Under the pieces are notes generated by a model. The model saw only the letters and a list, made by a program, of their open reading frames with translations. It did not search any database and was not told the origin of the DNA. The translations under genes were made by a program, and so were the position numbers. From positions 1 through 64,000 of the forward strand of contig MFPR01000004.1 of the NCBI GenBank assembly GCA_001784175.1: 64,000 nucleotides of DNA, written 5' to 3'. How positions within the stretch are numbered: the first letter of the stretch is position 1; every line of letters begins with the position of its first letter. Shown piece by piece: positions 6,930 through 16,179 of the stretch. Source of the DNA: Candidatus Lindowbacteria bacterium RIFCSPLOWO2_12_FULL_62_27 (GTDB lineage: Bacteria; Lindowbacteria; 2-12-FULL-62-27).

Positions 6930-8810
6930 ATGGTCGACATCTCTCCATATAATAATGACCCTCTCCACGCATACGCCGAGGGCTTGCGGTCGAAGTACCT
7001 CCGGAACAGGAACGTCCTTTTGGTGCAGGCGTTGCAGTTTCTGCCGTACTCGACGAATCTCGAGGTGATCTTCCGCAAGGGCTATCCCGCCTGGCCGCCC
7101 ACGGGCATCCAGCGGATCGCCAATGCGCTTGCGGGCAGAGGACTCAACATCAAGATCGTCGATTTGAATTATGAAACGCTCGAACACGTTTTCGAAACGC
7201 GCGCCTACAAGCCGGAAGACAGCCTCGAGATTCTGGACCGGCACATTGCGGAGGTCCAGCCGTCGATCATCGGCGTGTCATGCATCTGCATGTTCAGCGA
7301 CCTGCACGCGCCCACCAATCCGCTGACGATGCTGTTGGACCACTTGAAGAAGCTCGACCGGTTTGTGGTGGTGGCCGGCGGCACGGCCCTGAACAACGAC
7401 ATCGGCGGTTTTTTGCGAAGAGAGATGTGCCATTTCGCCGTGGCCGGCGAAGGCGAGGACAAAGTCCGCTACCTGATGGACGTTCTTCTCGACGACGGCG
7501 GGAAGGCGGCGCCGCGCAAGGGAATTTACTTCAAACCCGCCGACCGTCTCGAGCAGACTGACGGCGGGACCGAATGGGCGGTCCTGACCGGAGACCTGAT
7601 CGGCACGTACCAGTCGCTTCCGATTGAGAAATACCACCGGGTCGGGTGCCTGAACACGTTCTCGAGGTTCGCCGGCATGGATCGGCCCTACGGGGTGCTC
7701 CAGCTCAATCGCGGATGCCGGGCCCGGTGCCTCTTCTGCGGCGTCCCGAAATTCATGGGCCGGCCGACGCGGCACTATCCCGTTGCGGAAGTTCTGGCGG
7801 AGGTGCGGTACCAGGTGGAGGAGCGGGGCATCCGGCATCTGGACGTGATCGACGACGATTTCATCGGCGACCGGCGAACGACCTCCGAGCTGATCCAGGG
7901 GCTGATCGATCTTCGCGCCCGATACGACTTCACGTGGTCGGCCTACAACGGCCTGATCGCCTCCCAGATCACGGAGGACCTGCTGGAGCTTCTCCGGAAG
8001 GCCGGCTGTATCGGGTTTTCGATGGGCATCGAATCCGGCAATCCCGATCTTCTGCGCCGGACGCGCAAGCCCTCGAACCTGCGGGCGCTGCGGAAGGCCA
8101 GCGACATGCTGCAGCGGTTTCCGGAACTCTTCGTGGTCGGCAACTACATCCTCGGGCTTTACGATGAGGAAACCTTCGGCCAGATGCTGGATTCGTTCCG
8201 GTTCACCTTCGAGATGAAACTCGACTGGTCCGCCTTCGCGGCATTTCAGATCACCAGTTTCGGCACCGCCGTCGAGCTGGAGCGGCAGTCGGACGTCAAC
8301 CGGGCCACGCACGTTTTGCCGGCGCGCGACCGGCCGGACGGCGAAGTGGCGATCGCGGAGGGCGTGCTGGCCGGACCGGACGTGTTCCGTCTGGATCCGG
8401 ACAAAGTCCCGGCGCGCCGCCAGATTTCCCAGATATGGTTCACGTTCAATCTGGTGTCAAACTACATCGGCAACAAGCATCTGCGGCCGGGGGGCGATCC
8501 GGCCAAGTACGTCGCGTGGGTCGAGACGATCCAAGGCATCTACCCGGCCAATCCCTACATGCCGCTCTTCGCCGCGCTGGGCCGCCGGCTGATGCAAGAC
8601 CACGCCCGCGTCCCGGCGCTTCTGGAGATCGCGCGAACCAACGTGGACAAATCCGACTACTGGAGAACACGGTTCGAGCAGTTCGACCTGATGTCGGTCC
8701 TGGAAAATTTCCCCGACAGCGCGCCCGGCGCGGCCGAAACTCTGGAGGCGATGAGGGAGCGGTACGCGCCATGGATGGAGGCGGATGGACATTTAAGTCA
8801 CAAGGAGTAA
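6930..8810 (+). CDS. B12-binding-domain-type radical SAM protein
   Basis: 626 residues. The N-terminal region (about 25-190) resembles the Rossmann domain found before the catalytic core in B12-class radical SAM enzymes (NVLLVQALQFLPY... PPTGIQRIANAL, then VVVAGGTALN...GEGE), but no DxHxxG cobalamin motif is seen. The radical SAM cysteines are C263-x3-C267-x2-C270 (NRGCRARCLFC). The C-terminal third is unlike common families. Substrate unknown. It is a single gene bracketed by repeat copies; no strong ribosome-binding site precedes the ATG at 6930. Confidence 0.8.
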   Translation: MVDISPYNNDPLHAYAEGLRSKYLRNRNVLLVQALQFLPYSTNLEVIFRKGYPAWPPTGIQRIANALAGRGLNIKIVDLNYETLEHVFETRAYKPEDSLEILDRHIAEVQPSIIGVSCICMFSDLHAPTNPLTMLLDHLKKLDRFVVVAGGTALNNDIGGFLRREMCHFAVAGEGEDKVRYLMDVLLDDGGKAAPRKGIYFKPADRLEQTDGGTEWAVLTGDLIGTYQSLPIEKYHRVGCLNTFSRFAGMDRPYGVLQLNRGCRARCLFCGVPKFMGRPTRHYPVAEVLAEVRYQVEERGIRHLDVIDDDFIGDRRTTSELIQGLIDLRARYDFTWSAYNGLIASQITEDLLELLRKAGCIGFSMGIESGNPDLLRRTRKPSNLRALRKASDMLQRFPELFVVGNYILGLYDEETFGQMLDSFRFTFEMKLDWSAFAAFQITSFGTAVELERQSDVNRATHVLPARDRPDGEVAIAEGVLAGPDVFRLDPDKVPARRQISQIWFTFNLVSNYIGNKHLRPGGDPAKYVAWVETIQGIYPANPYMPLFAALGRRLMQDHARVPALLEIARTNVDKSDYWRTRFEQFDLMSVLENFPDSAPGAAETLEAMRERYAPWMEADGHLSHKE

Positions 8811-8917
8811 TCCAAGTAATCCGGAGCAGAAAATGGCTTGAATTGAGACACTTGCTCGTCTCGATTTGTCGCGTGACACATATGTCCATAAAAAGCATTC
8901 GAAAGAGAATCAGTCCA

Positions 8918-9095
8918 TTAAGAACGAAGTCCCTGCCGGCGGATGGACGGAATGGTCTTTGCACGTTCTGTACACTCACCTCCTCTCCCCCCGCAGGGGG
9001 GAGAGGAATGAGGTGAGGGGGGAGGACGCGGACAGCGAGAGCCGTCGTCTGCCACCCTCACCCCAACCCTCTCCCGCCGGAAGCGGGAGAGGGGG
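8918..9095 (+). repeat. dispersed double-hairpin repeat (REP/MITE-like)
   Basis: The gap 8811-9130 holds no ORF I can support but carries a full repeat copy. Hairpin 1 is CCTCTCCCCCC-GCA-GGGGGGAGAGG; hairpin 2 is CCCTCTCCCGC...GCGGGAGAGGG; GAGGTGAGGGG pairs with CCCTCACCCC between them. A copy is inserted at about 28036-28185 and a truncated one lies at 6815. Such elements may act as terminators or as mobile miniature elements. It ends about 35 bp before the cytochrome oxidase operon. Confidence 0.75.
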
Positions 9096-9130
9096 GAACA
9101 GTTACAACGGAGTCGGGGTGACGGGCGGGC

Positions 9131-9808
9131 ATGTTTAACAATCTTCCGCAAAATATCTCAACCTATGGCGCGGACATCGACGGGATACTGTACCTGATTT
9201 ACGCCATCGTCGGGTTCTTCTTCGTGACGATGGAGGGGTACCTCGTCTATGCGGTGGTGCGATACCGCCGCCGGGAGGGCGTCCGGGCTGTGTATCAGAC
9301 GGGCGAAACGTGGCGCGAGATGCGCTGGGTGGTCGGGCTGGTGGCGGTCGTGGTGTTTCTCGATTTTCTGATCGACTTTCGTGGCGCAGACACGTGGGCG
9401 AAGGTGAAACAGGATTTTCCCTCCGGAGATGTCGAGATTCTGGTCAAGGCCAAACAGTTTGCGTGGACGTTTGTCTATCCGGGCGCGGACGGGCAGTTCG
9501 ACACGAAGGACGACCTGACCGTGCCGAGGATTCTACACGTGCCGGTCCACCGCAAGATCCGCCTGACGCTCACATCCGAAGACGTGATCCACAGTTTTTG
9601 TCTGCCGGAGGTCCGGCTGAAGCAGGACATTCTGCCGGGGCGCCGGACGCCCGCATGGTTTGAGGTCACGCGCACGGGAACCTTCAGCCTTGTCTGCGCC
9701 GAGCTGTGCGGGCTCGGCCACACGAAGATGCTCGGCGTGCTGGAAGTCCACGACGACTCCGGCTATGAACGCTGGCTGGCCGAAACGGCGAAGGAGATGT
9801 TCGAATGA
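9131..9808 (+). CDS. coxB: cytochrome c oxidase subunit II
   Basis: 225 residues with two N-terminal membrane helices and a C-terminal cupredoxin domain carrying the CuA site: His154 (DVIHSF), then C189-x3-C193-x3-H197-x2-M200 (CAELCGLGHTKM). Accepts electrons from cytochrome c and feeds subunit I. No fused cytochrome c domain. Its stop overlaps the start of subunit I (ATGA). First gene of the long operon that continues into the nap genes. Confidence 0.95.
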   Translation: MFNNLPQNISTYGADIDGILYLIYAIVGFFFVTMEGYLVYAVVRYRRREGVRAVYQTGETWREMRWVVGLVAVVVFLDFLIDFRGADTWAKVKQDFPSGDVEILVKAKQFAWTFVYPGADGQFDTKDDLTVPRILHVPVHRKIRLTLTSEDVIHSFCLPEVRLKQDILPGRRTPAWFEVTRTGTFSLVCAELCGLGHTKMLGVLEVHDDSGYERWLAETAKEMFE

Positions 9809-11505
9809 CGAACGATCCGCACGGCCCGCAGAAATTCATATGGAAATACATCTTATCGACCGACCACAAGATGATCGCCAAGCAGTATCTGCTGACGGGG
9901 CTGGTCATGGCGCTGGTCGGCGCCTTCACCGCCTATCTCATGCGCTGGCAGCTCGGATATCCGAACACGAATGCGCCCGGATGGGGATTGGTCACGCCGG
10001 ACAAGTTCAACATGCTGGTCACGATGCACGGCACCATCATGGTCTTCTTCGTCGGCATGCCGCTTCTCGTCGCGGCCTTGTCGAATTTCGTCATCCCGCT
10101 CCAGATCGGCGCGCGCGACATGGCCTTCCCGCGTCTCAACATGCTCTCATACTGGATTTTCGTTCTCTCGTGCGTGGCGCTGCTCGCGTCGTTTTTCGTG
10201 CCCGGCGGCGCGCCCGCCGGCGGCTGGACCGGTTATCCGCCGCTGTCGGCGAGCGAGCAGTACACGGGCGTCCACTGGGGCATGGTGCTGTGGATCACGG
10301 CCCTGGCGCTGGAGTTCGCGTCCTTCACGATGGGCGGGATCAATTATCTCGCGACCTTCATGTGCCTTCGCGTTCCCGGCATGACGTACTTCCGGGTGCC
10401 GATGGCGACGTGGTTTCTGATCGGCGCGTCTTTGGCGTTTTTCTTTTCGGTCGGTCCCCTGATTGCCGGCGCGGTGATGCTGCTTTTGGACAACGTGGCG
10501 GGCACGGGATTTTATATTCCGGCGCAGGGCGGCGAGCCGCTCCTGTGGCAGCACCTGTTCTGGTTTTTCGGCCATCCGGAGGTCTACGTGATTTTCCTGC
10601 CGGCGGTGGGCTGTGTTCTGGAGATTCTGCCGGTTTTTTCGCGCAAGCCCATTTTCGGATACCGGGCGATCGTGTGGAGCATGGGGGCGGCCCTGGCGCT
10701 GTCCTACATTGTTTGGGCGCATCACATGTTCATCAGCGGGATGAATCCGCGCCTCGCGACGCCGTTTTCGATCACGACCATTCTGATCTCGGTCCCGTTC
10801 GCCGTCATCATCTTCTGCATGTTGGCGTCGCTTCGGCAGGGATCGATCCGCCTCGACACGCCGATGCTCTGGGGACTCGGGTTTCTGGCGACCTTCCTCA
10901 TCGGCGGGCTGACCGGCATATTCTTAGGCTCGGCTTCGGCCGACATTTACCTTCACGACACCTATTTCGTGGTCGCGCACTTCCATTACACGTTCTTCCC
11001 ATCGGTCTTTTTCGGCGGATTCGCCGGCATCTATTTCTGGTACCCGAAACTGTTCGGACGGCGGTACAATGAAACGCTCGGCAAAATCCATTTCTGGATG
11101 ACCTTCATTTTCTTCAACGCCACCTTCTGGCCCATCTTCCGTGTCGGCGCCGGCGGGATGCTCCGCCGCATCGCCGACCCCACGCAGTACAGGATCCTCG
11201 ACCAGTTCAAGGAAATGAATTCGATGATCAGCGTCGCGGCCTTCATCCTGATCCTCGGGCAGGTTCCGTTCGTGTGGAATTTTTTCTGGAGCATGTTTCG
11301 CGGTCCCGCGGCGGACGCCAATCCCTGGCGGGCCGGCACGCTCGAATGGCTCGCGCCCTCGCCGCCTCCGCACGGAAACTGGGGACCGGGTCTGCCGACC
11401 GTCTACGTCGGGCCCTACGAGTACAGCCGGCCGGACATGGCCGACGATTTCGTGCCGCAGTACCGGCCGGTCGGCGTGCTGGGCGGCCCAGCGGGTCAGG
11501 CCTGA
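9805..11505 (+). CDS. coxA: cytochrome c oxidase subunit I
   Basis: 566 residues, haem-copper oxidase catalytic subunit that reduces O2 and pumps protons. The FGHPEVYVIFLP segment has the CuB histidine, the D-class Glu and the cross-linked Tyr; HHMF holds two CuB histidines, and HDTYFVVAHFHYT holds the haem ligands. This is an A-type oxidase. The C-terminal 60 residues are Pro-rich and soluble. It overlaps subunit II by 4 bp and subunit III starts 2 bp after its stop. Confidence 0.96.
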   Translation: MTNDPHGPQKFIWKYILSTDHKMIAKQYLLTGLVMALVGAFTAYLMRWQLGYPNTNAPGWGLVTPDKFNMLVTMHGTIMVFFVGMPLLVAALSNFVIPLQIGARDMAFPRLNMLSYWIFVLSCVALLASFFVPGGAPAGGWTGYPPLSASEQYTGVHWGMVLWITALALEFASFTMGGINYLATFMCLRVPGMTYFRVPMATWFLIGASLAFFFSVGPLIAGAVMLLLDNVAGTGFYIPAQGGEPLLWQHLFWFFGHPEVYVIFLPAVGCVLEILPVFSRKPIFGYRAIVWSMGAALALSYIVWAHHMFISGMNPRLATPFSITTILISVPFAVIIFCMLASLRQGSIRLDTPMLWGLGFLATFLIGGLTGIFLGSASADIYLHDTYFVVAHFHYTFFPSVFFGGFAGIYFWYPKLFGRRYNETLGKIHFWMTFIFFNATFWPIFRVGAGGMLRRIADPTQYRILDQFKEMNSMISVAAFILILGQVPFVWNFFWSMFRGPAADANPWRAGTLEWLAPSPPPHGNWGPGLPTVYVGPYEYSRPDMADDFVPQYRPVGVLGGPAGQA

Positions 11506-11507
11506 TC

Positions 11508-12095
11508 ATGGACGGCGCGGCGCACTCGGATTCGGCGCAGATGCCGACGGCGCACTTCACCGCCAAGCTGGCGATCTGGTGGCTGATCGGGTCGGAGATC
11601 ATGATCTTCGGCGGGCTCATCGGATCGTTCATCCTGTTTCGGCTGGCCCGCCCGCAGTGGGCGGAGATGGCGCATCATCTCAGCGTGCCCATCGGGTCCT
11701 TCAATACGCTGATTCTGCTGACCAGCAGCTACACCATGGTACGGGCCTTCGTGTCCTCCGGACGCCGCGACCGGACCGCCACCTGCTGGAATCTTCTGGT
11801 GACGGCGCTTCTGGGACTCACGTTTCTGTGCGTGAAGGGATACGAGTACGCCGGAAAATTCTCGCACGGATATTACCCGAACGCGGGACTCTTCTGGGCG
11901 TTTTATTTCACGATGACCGGCCTGCACGCGCTGCACGTGCTGATCGGGATCATCGCGATTCTCATTCTGTTCGTGTTCGGCCTGCGCGACCGGCTGTGGC
12001 CGATCGCGAGCCGCGTCGAGTTCACGGGCCTCTACTGGCATTTCGTCGACGTGGTGTGGATCTTCCTATTTCCGTTGTTGTATCTGACATCATGA
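11508..12095 (+). CDS. coxC: cytochrome c oxidase subunit III
   Basis: 195 residues with about five membrane helices. Motifs SFNTLILLTSSYTM, KGYEY and FTMTGLHALHVLIG are typical of subunit III, which stabilises subunit I and supports proton uptake. The short length (about 195 residues) is usual for bacterial five-helix forms. ATG at 11508; stop overlaps subunit IV start. Confidence 0.93.
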   Translation: MDGAAHSDSAQMPTAHFTAKLAIWWLIGSEIMIFGGLIGSFILFRLARPQWAEMAHHLSVPIGSFNTLILLTSSYTMVRAFVSSGRRDRTATCWNLLVTALLGLTFLCVKGYEYAGKFSHGYYPNAGLFWAFYFTMTGLHALHVLIGIIAILILFVFGLRDRLWPIASRVEFTGLYWHFVDVVWIFLFPLLYLTS

Positions 12096-12382
12096 CCGAG
12101 TCCGGCGCGGCGCGCCCCCGGTATTTCACGATCTGGGTGTGGCTGGTGGTATTGACGCTCGCGTATCTCGCGGAGCGGCTGATCGGCGTGCCTCACCGGA
12201 TCGCGCTGGGCCTGGTGTTCGGAATTGCGCTCGTGAAGGCGCTCTTGGTGGCATGGAACTACATGCATCTTCGGCACGAAAGCCGGATGATTTTCGTCAT
12301 TCTTCTCATTCCGATTCTTCTCTTCGCGATTCTGGTCACGCTCTTGCTCCCGGACATCGCATTCGTCGGAGTCGGGAAATGA
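12092..12382 (+). CDS. cytochrome oxidase subunit IV-type membrane protein
   Basis: 96 residues with three predicted membrane helices and the family pattern ALVKALLVAWNYMHLRHE, typical of the prokaryotic oxidase subunit IV family (COX4_pro-like). Overlaps both its neighbours by 4 bp in the oxidase operon. Confidence 0.85.
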   Translation: MTESGAARPRYFTIWVWLVVLTLAYLAERLIGVPHRIALGLVFGIALVKALLVAWNYMHLRHESRMIFVILLIPILLFAILVTLLLPDIAFVGVGK

Positions 12383-12969
12383 CGGCGGCGCCCGCGGACT
12401 CGATCGCGTCCGACCGGCCCGCGCCGCTCGTTTCCAAAGTGGGGATGGCGCTCTTCATCGGCACGGAAGCCATGTTTTTCGCCGGCCTCATCAGCGCCTA
12501 CCTGGTGTTCCGGGTCGGCAATCCGAACTGGCCGCCGGCCGGCCAGCCGCGGCTGCCGGTGGAATCGACCGCGTTCAACACGCTGATCCTGCTCCTCAGC
12601 GCCGCGTTCTGCCATCGGGCGGTCTCGACGCTCCGCGCCGGTCTCGCCAGATCCTCCGCGTACTGGCTGGGACTCACTGCCGTCTTCGGCCTGTTTTTTC
12701 TCGTCCTTCAGGGCCGGGAATGGATCCGGCTGGTGCAATTCGGCCTGACGCTGACCTCGAGCGTTTACGGCGGCCTTTTTTATACCCTCATCGGCGTCCA
12801 CGGTCTTCACGTGCTCGCCGGTACGGCGCTGGTTCTGTACGTCCTGAAACGATCCGTGGAGGGCCGGTATTCGGCGGCGTATCCGCTCGGCGTGGAGCTT
12901 GCCCGAATGTACTGGAACTTCGTCGTCGCCCTCTGGCCGGGCCTCTACTTCCTGGTTTACCTCTTGTGA
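12379..12969 (+). CDS. second cytochrome oxidase subunit III-like protein
   Basis: 196 residues, again a five-helix subunit III: LFIGTEAMFFAGLISAYLVFR, STAFNTLILLLSA, LQGREW and FYTLIGVHGLHVLAG are clear subunit III motifs. It is a diverged paralogue of the gene at 11508, separated from it only by subunit IV. Such duplicated subunit III genes also occur in operons for other haem-copper enzymes, so this copy might serve a different partner. It overlaps subunit IV by 4 bp. Confidence 0.88.
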   Translation: MTAAPADSIASDRPAPLVSKVGMALFIGTEAMFFAGLISAYLVFRVGNPNWPPAGQPRLPVESTAFNTLILLLSAAFCHRAVSTLRAGLARSSAYWLGLTAVFGLFFLVLQGREWIRLVQFGLTLTSSVYGGLFYTLIGVHGLHVLAGTALVLYVLKRSVEGRYSAAYPLGVELARMYWNFVVALWPGLYFLVYLL

Positions 12970-12971
12970 TC

Positions 12972-13172
12972 ATGCGCCGCATGGCGCTGTTCACGTTTGT
13001 GTTCGCCGTTGTCTCGCCGGCCTTCGGCTGTCCGCTCTGTTTCGGTTCAACGCCCTATGAGTTGGGTCTCTACTGGTCGGTGCTTTTTCTTCTTCCCGTG
13101 CCGTTTGTCATTGTCGGTGTGCTGATCGCATGGATTCGCCGTCAGTCTGACGGAAATATTAAGGAGGGATAA
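12972..13172 (+). CDS. small exported/membrane protein with CPLC motif
   Basis: 66 residues: a signal-like N-terminus ending at AFGCPLCFGS, then one membrane helix. The CPLC pair just after the signal suggests a redox or copper-binding role, perhaps in oxidase assembly. Unknown family. It starts 2 bp after the second subunit III and ends just before the napA ribosome-binding site. Confidence 0.6.
   Translation: MRRMALFTFVFAVVSPAFGCPLCFGSTPYELGLYWSVLFLLPVPFVIVGVLIAWIRRQSDGNIKEG
13161..13167 (+). promoter_or_regulatory. strong Shine-Dalgarno of napA
   Basis: AAGGAGG lies 8 bp before the napA ATG at 13176 and overlaps the 3' end of the small upstream gene. It is the strongest ribosome-binding site within the cox-nap gene string and marks where translation is re-initiated independently. 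Confidence 0.7.
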
Positions 13173-13175
13173 AAC

Positions 13176-15500
13176 ATGAGTGTTTACGGAGACCGCCGCG
13201 ATTTTCTTAAAAGAATGGCCTGGTATTCGTCCGCCGGCGCCGCGATATCCCTGATGCCGGGGGTGTCAATGGAGGCGTGGAGCGACTTCGAAGGCGACGC
13301 GGCCGAAATTGTGTGGAAGAAATCGCCGTGCCGATTCTGCGGCACCGGCTGTGGCCTTCTGATCGGCCTTGCGAGGGACCGCGCCGTCGCCGTGAAAGGC
13401 GATCCGAACTCGCCCGTCAACAAGGGGCTCTGCTGCGTCAAGGGCTACCACTCCGTCCAGATGCTGTACGGGAAGGACCGCCTGACGAAGGCCTTGGTGC
13501 GAAAGAACGGCGAGCTCGTCGAAACGCCGATTCAAGACGCGCTCGATCTTGTGGCCGCCAAAATGAAGGAGACCATCGGCGCGCGCGGCAAGGACGCCGT
13601 CGCGATTTACGGGTCCGGCCAGTGGACCATTCCCGACGGATACGTCGCGACCAAATTTTTCAAGGCGGGACTGGGGACGAACAACATTGAAGCCAACGCG
13701 CGGCTCTGCATGGCCAGCGCCGTGACGGGATTTATGACCACGTTCGGGTTGGACGAGCCGATGGGCTGTTACGACGACATCGATCACGCCGACACCTTTA
13801 TCCTCTGGGGCAACAACATGCCGGAAATGCATCCGATTCTTTTTTCCCGTGCGCTCGAAACCCGCCGCCAGAAGGAGTCGGGACTCATCATCGACCTCGG
13901 CACCCGGACAACCCGGGCCAGCTACGGCGCCGACAAATCGATCCTCTTCAAGCCGCAGACGGACCTGGCGCTGGCCAACGCGATCTGCCGGGAACTCTTC
14001 CGCACGGGGCTGGTCAACCAGGATTTCGTGAAGAAGCACGTGACGTTCAAAAAAGGCAAGACCAACATCGGATACGGCCTCGAGGACAAATTCAAATTCG
14101 ACGACGAGGCCGTCGAGATCGGCGTGAGGGAGTATCAGGCCTTTCTCGAGGACTACACACCGGAAAACGTGGAAAAAATTTCCGGCGTCCCGGCGACGGA
14201 CATCCGGTACCTGGCGCAACTGTACGGCGACCCGAAACGAAAGGTTGTCTCGTTCTGGTGCATGGGAATGAACCAGCACACGCGCGGCACATGGATCAAC
14301 AACCTCGTCTACAACCTGCACCTTCTGACCGGAAAAATCTCCACGCCCGGCAACAGCCCCTTTTCCCTCACCGGCCAGCCCAGCGCCTGCGGCACGTCAC
14401 GCGAGGTCGGCACGTTCACGCACCGGCTGCCGCACGGCGTCGTGACCAACGAGCACGATCGCGAGATGGCCGCCAAAATCTGGAAAGTGCCGGTCGAAAA
14501 AATCCCGGCGAAGCCCACCTACCACACCGTCGAGATGTTCCGGGCGCTGGACCGCGGGGACATCCAGTTTCTCTGGATACAGGCGACCAACCCGTTTCTC
14601 ACGATGCCGAAACTGCGGCGGTACCGGGACGGCGCCAAAAAGGAGGGCCGGTTCATCGTCGTGTCGGACGTCTATCCCACGCCGACCACCGACATCGCCG
14701 ACGTGATTTTGCCGTCCGCGCTCTGGATCGAGCGCGAAGGCATGTTCGGCAACGCGGAGCGCCGCACGCAGCATTTCGAGAAGATGGTCGACCCGCCCGG
14801 CGACGCGATGCCGGACGGCTGGCAGCTCATCGAGGTCGCGCGGAGGCTCGGGTACGGAGAGCTTCTGCCTTATTCGAAGAAGACCTGGGTTCAGGAGGTC
14901 TGGGAGGAGTACCGGCAGTTTCAACACGGCCCCGCGCATGAGATGGCGTCCTACGAGGACCTCCGCCGCCAGCCGGGCGTGATGTGGCCGCACGTGAACG
15001 GCAAGTCCACCAAGTGGCGGTACAACACGGCATACGATCCGGCGGCGAAGGGAGAGGGTGAATTTGATTTTTACGGGAACAAGGACCACCGCGCGGTCGT
15101 CTGGCAGCGTCCGTATGAGCCGCCGCCCGAATCGCCGGATGGGGAGTTTCCGTTCTGGCTCTGCACCGGGCGCGTGCTCGAACACTGGCACAGCGGGTCA
15201 CTCACCCGGCGGATCCCCACGCTGCACCGGGCCGTGCCGGAGGCGTATGTCGAGATCCATCCCGCCGACGCGGACCGGCTCGGCATCCGCAACAAGGACC
15301 CGGTCCGGCTGACGACCCGCCGAGGGACCCTGACGCTGCCGGCCAGCATCAATGGCCGGGCCGTGCCGCCGGCCGGCATGGTGTTCGTGCCGTTTTTTGA
15401 CGAGCGCTACCTGATCAACGAGCTGACGCTCGACGCATTCTGCCCGATCTCGAGACAGCCCGACTACAAGAAGTGCTCCGTGAAAGTGGAGCGCGCATGA
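13176..15500 (+). CDS. napA: periplasmic nitrate reductase catalytic subunit NapA
   Basis: 774 residues. Reduces nitrate to nitrite in the periplasm. A Tat motif (RRDFLK at 7-12) precedes the [4Fe-4S] ligands C52-x2-C55-x3-C59-x27-C87. The Mo ligand is C178 in NARLCMASAV, the hallmark of NapA. The C-terminal molybdopterin-binding region (GRVLEHWHSGSLTRR) also matches NapA. Formate dehydrogenase is excluded by the NapA-type LCMAS motif and the NapB partner. No napD (chaperone) gene is seen nearby. Stop overlaps the next start. Confidence 0.95.
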   Translation: MSVYGDRRDFLKRMAWYSSAGAAISLMPGVSMEAWSDFEGDAAEIVWKKSPCRFCGTGCGLLIGLARDRAVAVKGDPNSPVNKGLCCVKGYHSVQMLYGKDRLTKALVRKNGELVETPIQDALDLVAAKMKETIGARGKDAVAIYGSGQWTIPDGYVATKFFKAGLGTNNIEANARLCMASAVTGFMTTFGLDEPMGCYDDIDHADTFILWGNNMPEMHPILFSRALETRRQKESGLIIDLGTRTTRASYGADKSILFKPQTDLALANAICRELFRTGLVNQDFVKKHVTFKKGKTNIGYGLEDKFKFDDEAVEIGVREYQAFLEDYTPENVEKISGVPATDIRYLAQLYGDPKRKVVSFWCMGMNQHTRGTWINNLVYNLHLLTGKISTPGNSPFSLTGQPSACGTSREVGTFTHRLPHGVVTNEHDREMAAKIWKVPVEKIPAKPTYHTVEMFRALDRGDIQFLWIQATNPFLTMPKLRRYRDGAKKEGRFIVVSDVYPTPTTDIADVILPSALWIEREGMFGNAERRTQHFEKMVDPPGDAMPDGWQLIEVARRLGYGELLPYSKKTWVQEVWEEYRQFQHGPAHEMASYEDLRRQPGVMWPHVNGKSTKWRYNTAYDPAAKGEGEFDFYGNKDHRAVVWQRPYEPPPESPDGEFPFWLCTGRVLEHWHSGSLTRRIPTLHRAVPEAYVEIHPADADRLGIRNKDPVRLTTRRGTLTLPASINGRAVPPAGMVFVPFFDERYLINELTLDAFCPISRQPDYKKCSVKVERA

Positions 15501-16174
15501 TCTGGGAATCGGACCGGCGGATTTTTTTCGTCGGCCTGGGAATCGCCGCGATGGCCGTGCTGGTCATGTTCGTGGGTCCGGAACTTTTCGATTACCGGCC
15601 GGTCGCGTCGCGCGCCGACCCCCGCAGCGTCGACCTTCCGACCTCGAAACGCGATGTGGCGGCGGAGGCGGAGCCGATGCGGAAGCCGGCGTACGTCGTC
15701 CCGGCGCGCGCCGACGCGGACACGCGGACGTGGACCAAGTACGAAAGCCGCCGGGCCTTTCCCGGCGCGCCGCCGGCCATTCCCCATCCGGTGTCTGACG
15801 GGCCGGCATGGGAAAGCGGGAAAGTCTGCACCGCATGCCACGCCAGGGGCGGATATGTCCCGAAATACAACGCGTACGCCCCTGTGACGCCGCATCCGAA
15901 TTTCTCCTCTTGCCGCCAGTGCCACGTGCCGCGCCTGACAGACAAGTTATTTCGCGAAACCGCCTGGGCCACCGTCGCGCGTCCGAAAACCGGCCTCCGG
16001 GCCATGCCCGGCGCGCCGCCGGCGATCCCGCATTCCCTGCAGATGCGCGAAAACTGTCTCGCCTGCCATTCGGGTCCCAGCTCGGTGCCGGCCATCCGGT
16101 CGAGCCACCCGGACCGCGGCAACTGCCGGCAGTGTCATGTGCCGCGAGTCACCGATGAGCCGTTTGAACGGTGA
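15497..16174 (+). CDS. duplicated NapB-like tetrahaem cytochrome c
   Basis: 225 residues. A signal/anchor helix (residues 9-27) is followed by two tandem NapB-like units. Each has PGAPPAIPH (haem-ligand His), one CxACH and one CRQCHVPR: CXXCH at 111-115 and 139-143, then at 187-191 and 210-214. Ordinary NapB is dihaem; this chain carries four haems by internal duplication. It is likely the electron donor to NapA, its upstream neighbour. The first helix may remain as a membrane anchor. Confidence 0.85.
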   Translation: MIWESDRRIFFVGLGIAAMAVLVMFVGPELFDYRPVASRADPRSVDLPTSKRDVAAEAEPMRKPAYVVPARADADTRTWTKYESRRAFPGAPPAIPHPVSDGPAWESGKVCTACHARGGYVPKYNAYAPVTPHPNFSSCRQCHVPRLTDKLFRETAWATVARPKTGLRAMPGAPPAIPHSLQMRENCLACHSGPSSVPAIRSSHPDRGNCRQCHVPRVTDEPFER

Positions 16175-16179
16175 AACAT

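Noticed and set aside
8958-9090. CRISPR repeat or terminator array in the GC-rich hairpins
   Set aside because: Only two different hairpins per copy and no regular spacing; the dispersed copies show it is a REP/MITE-like element.
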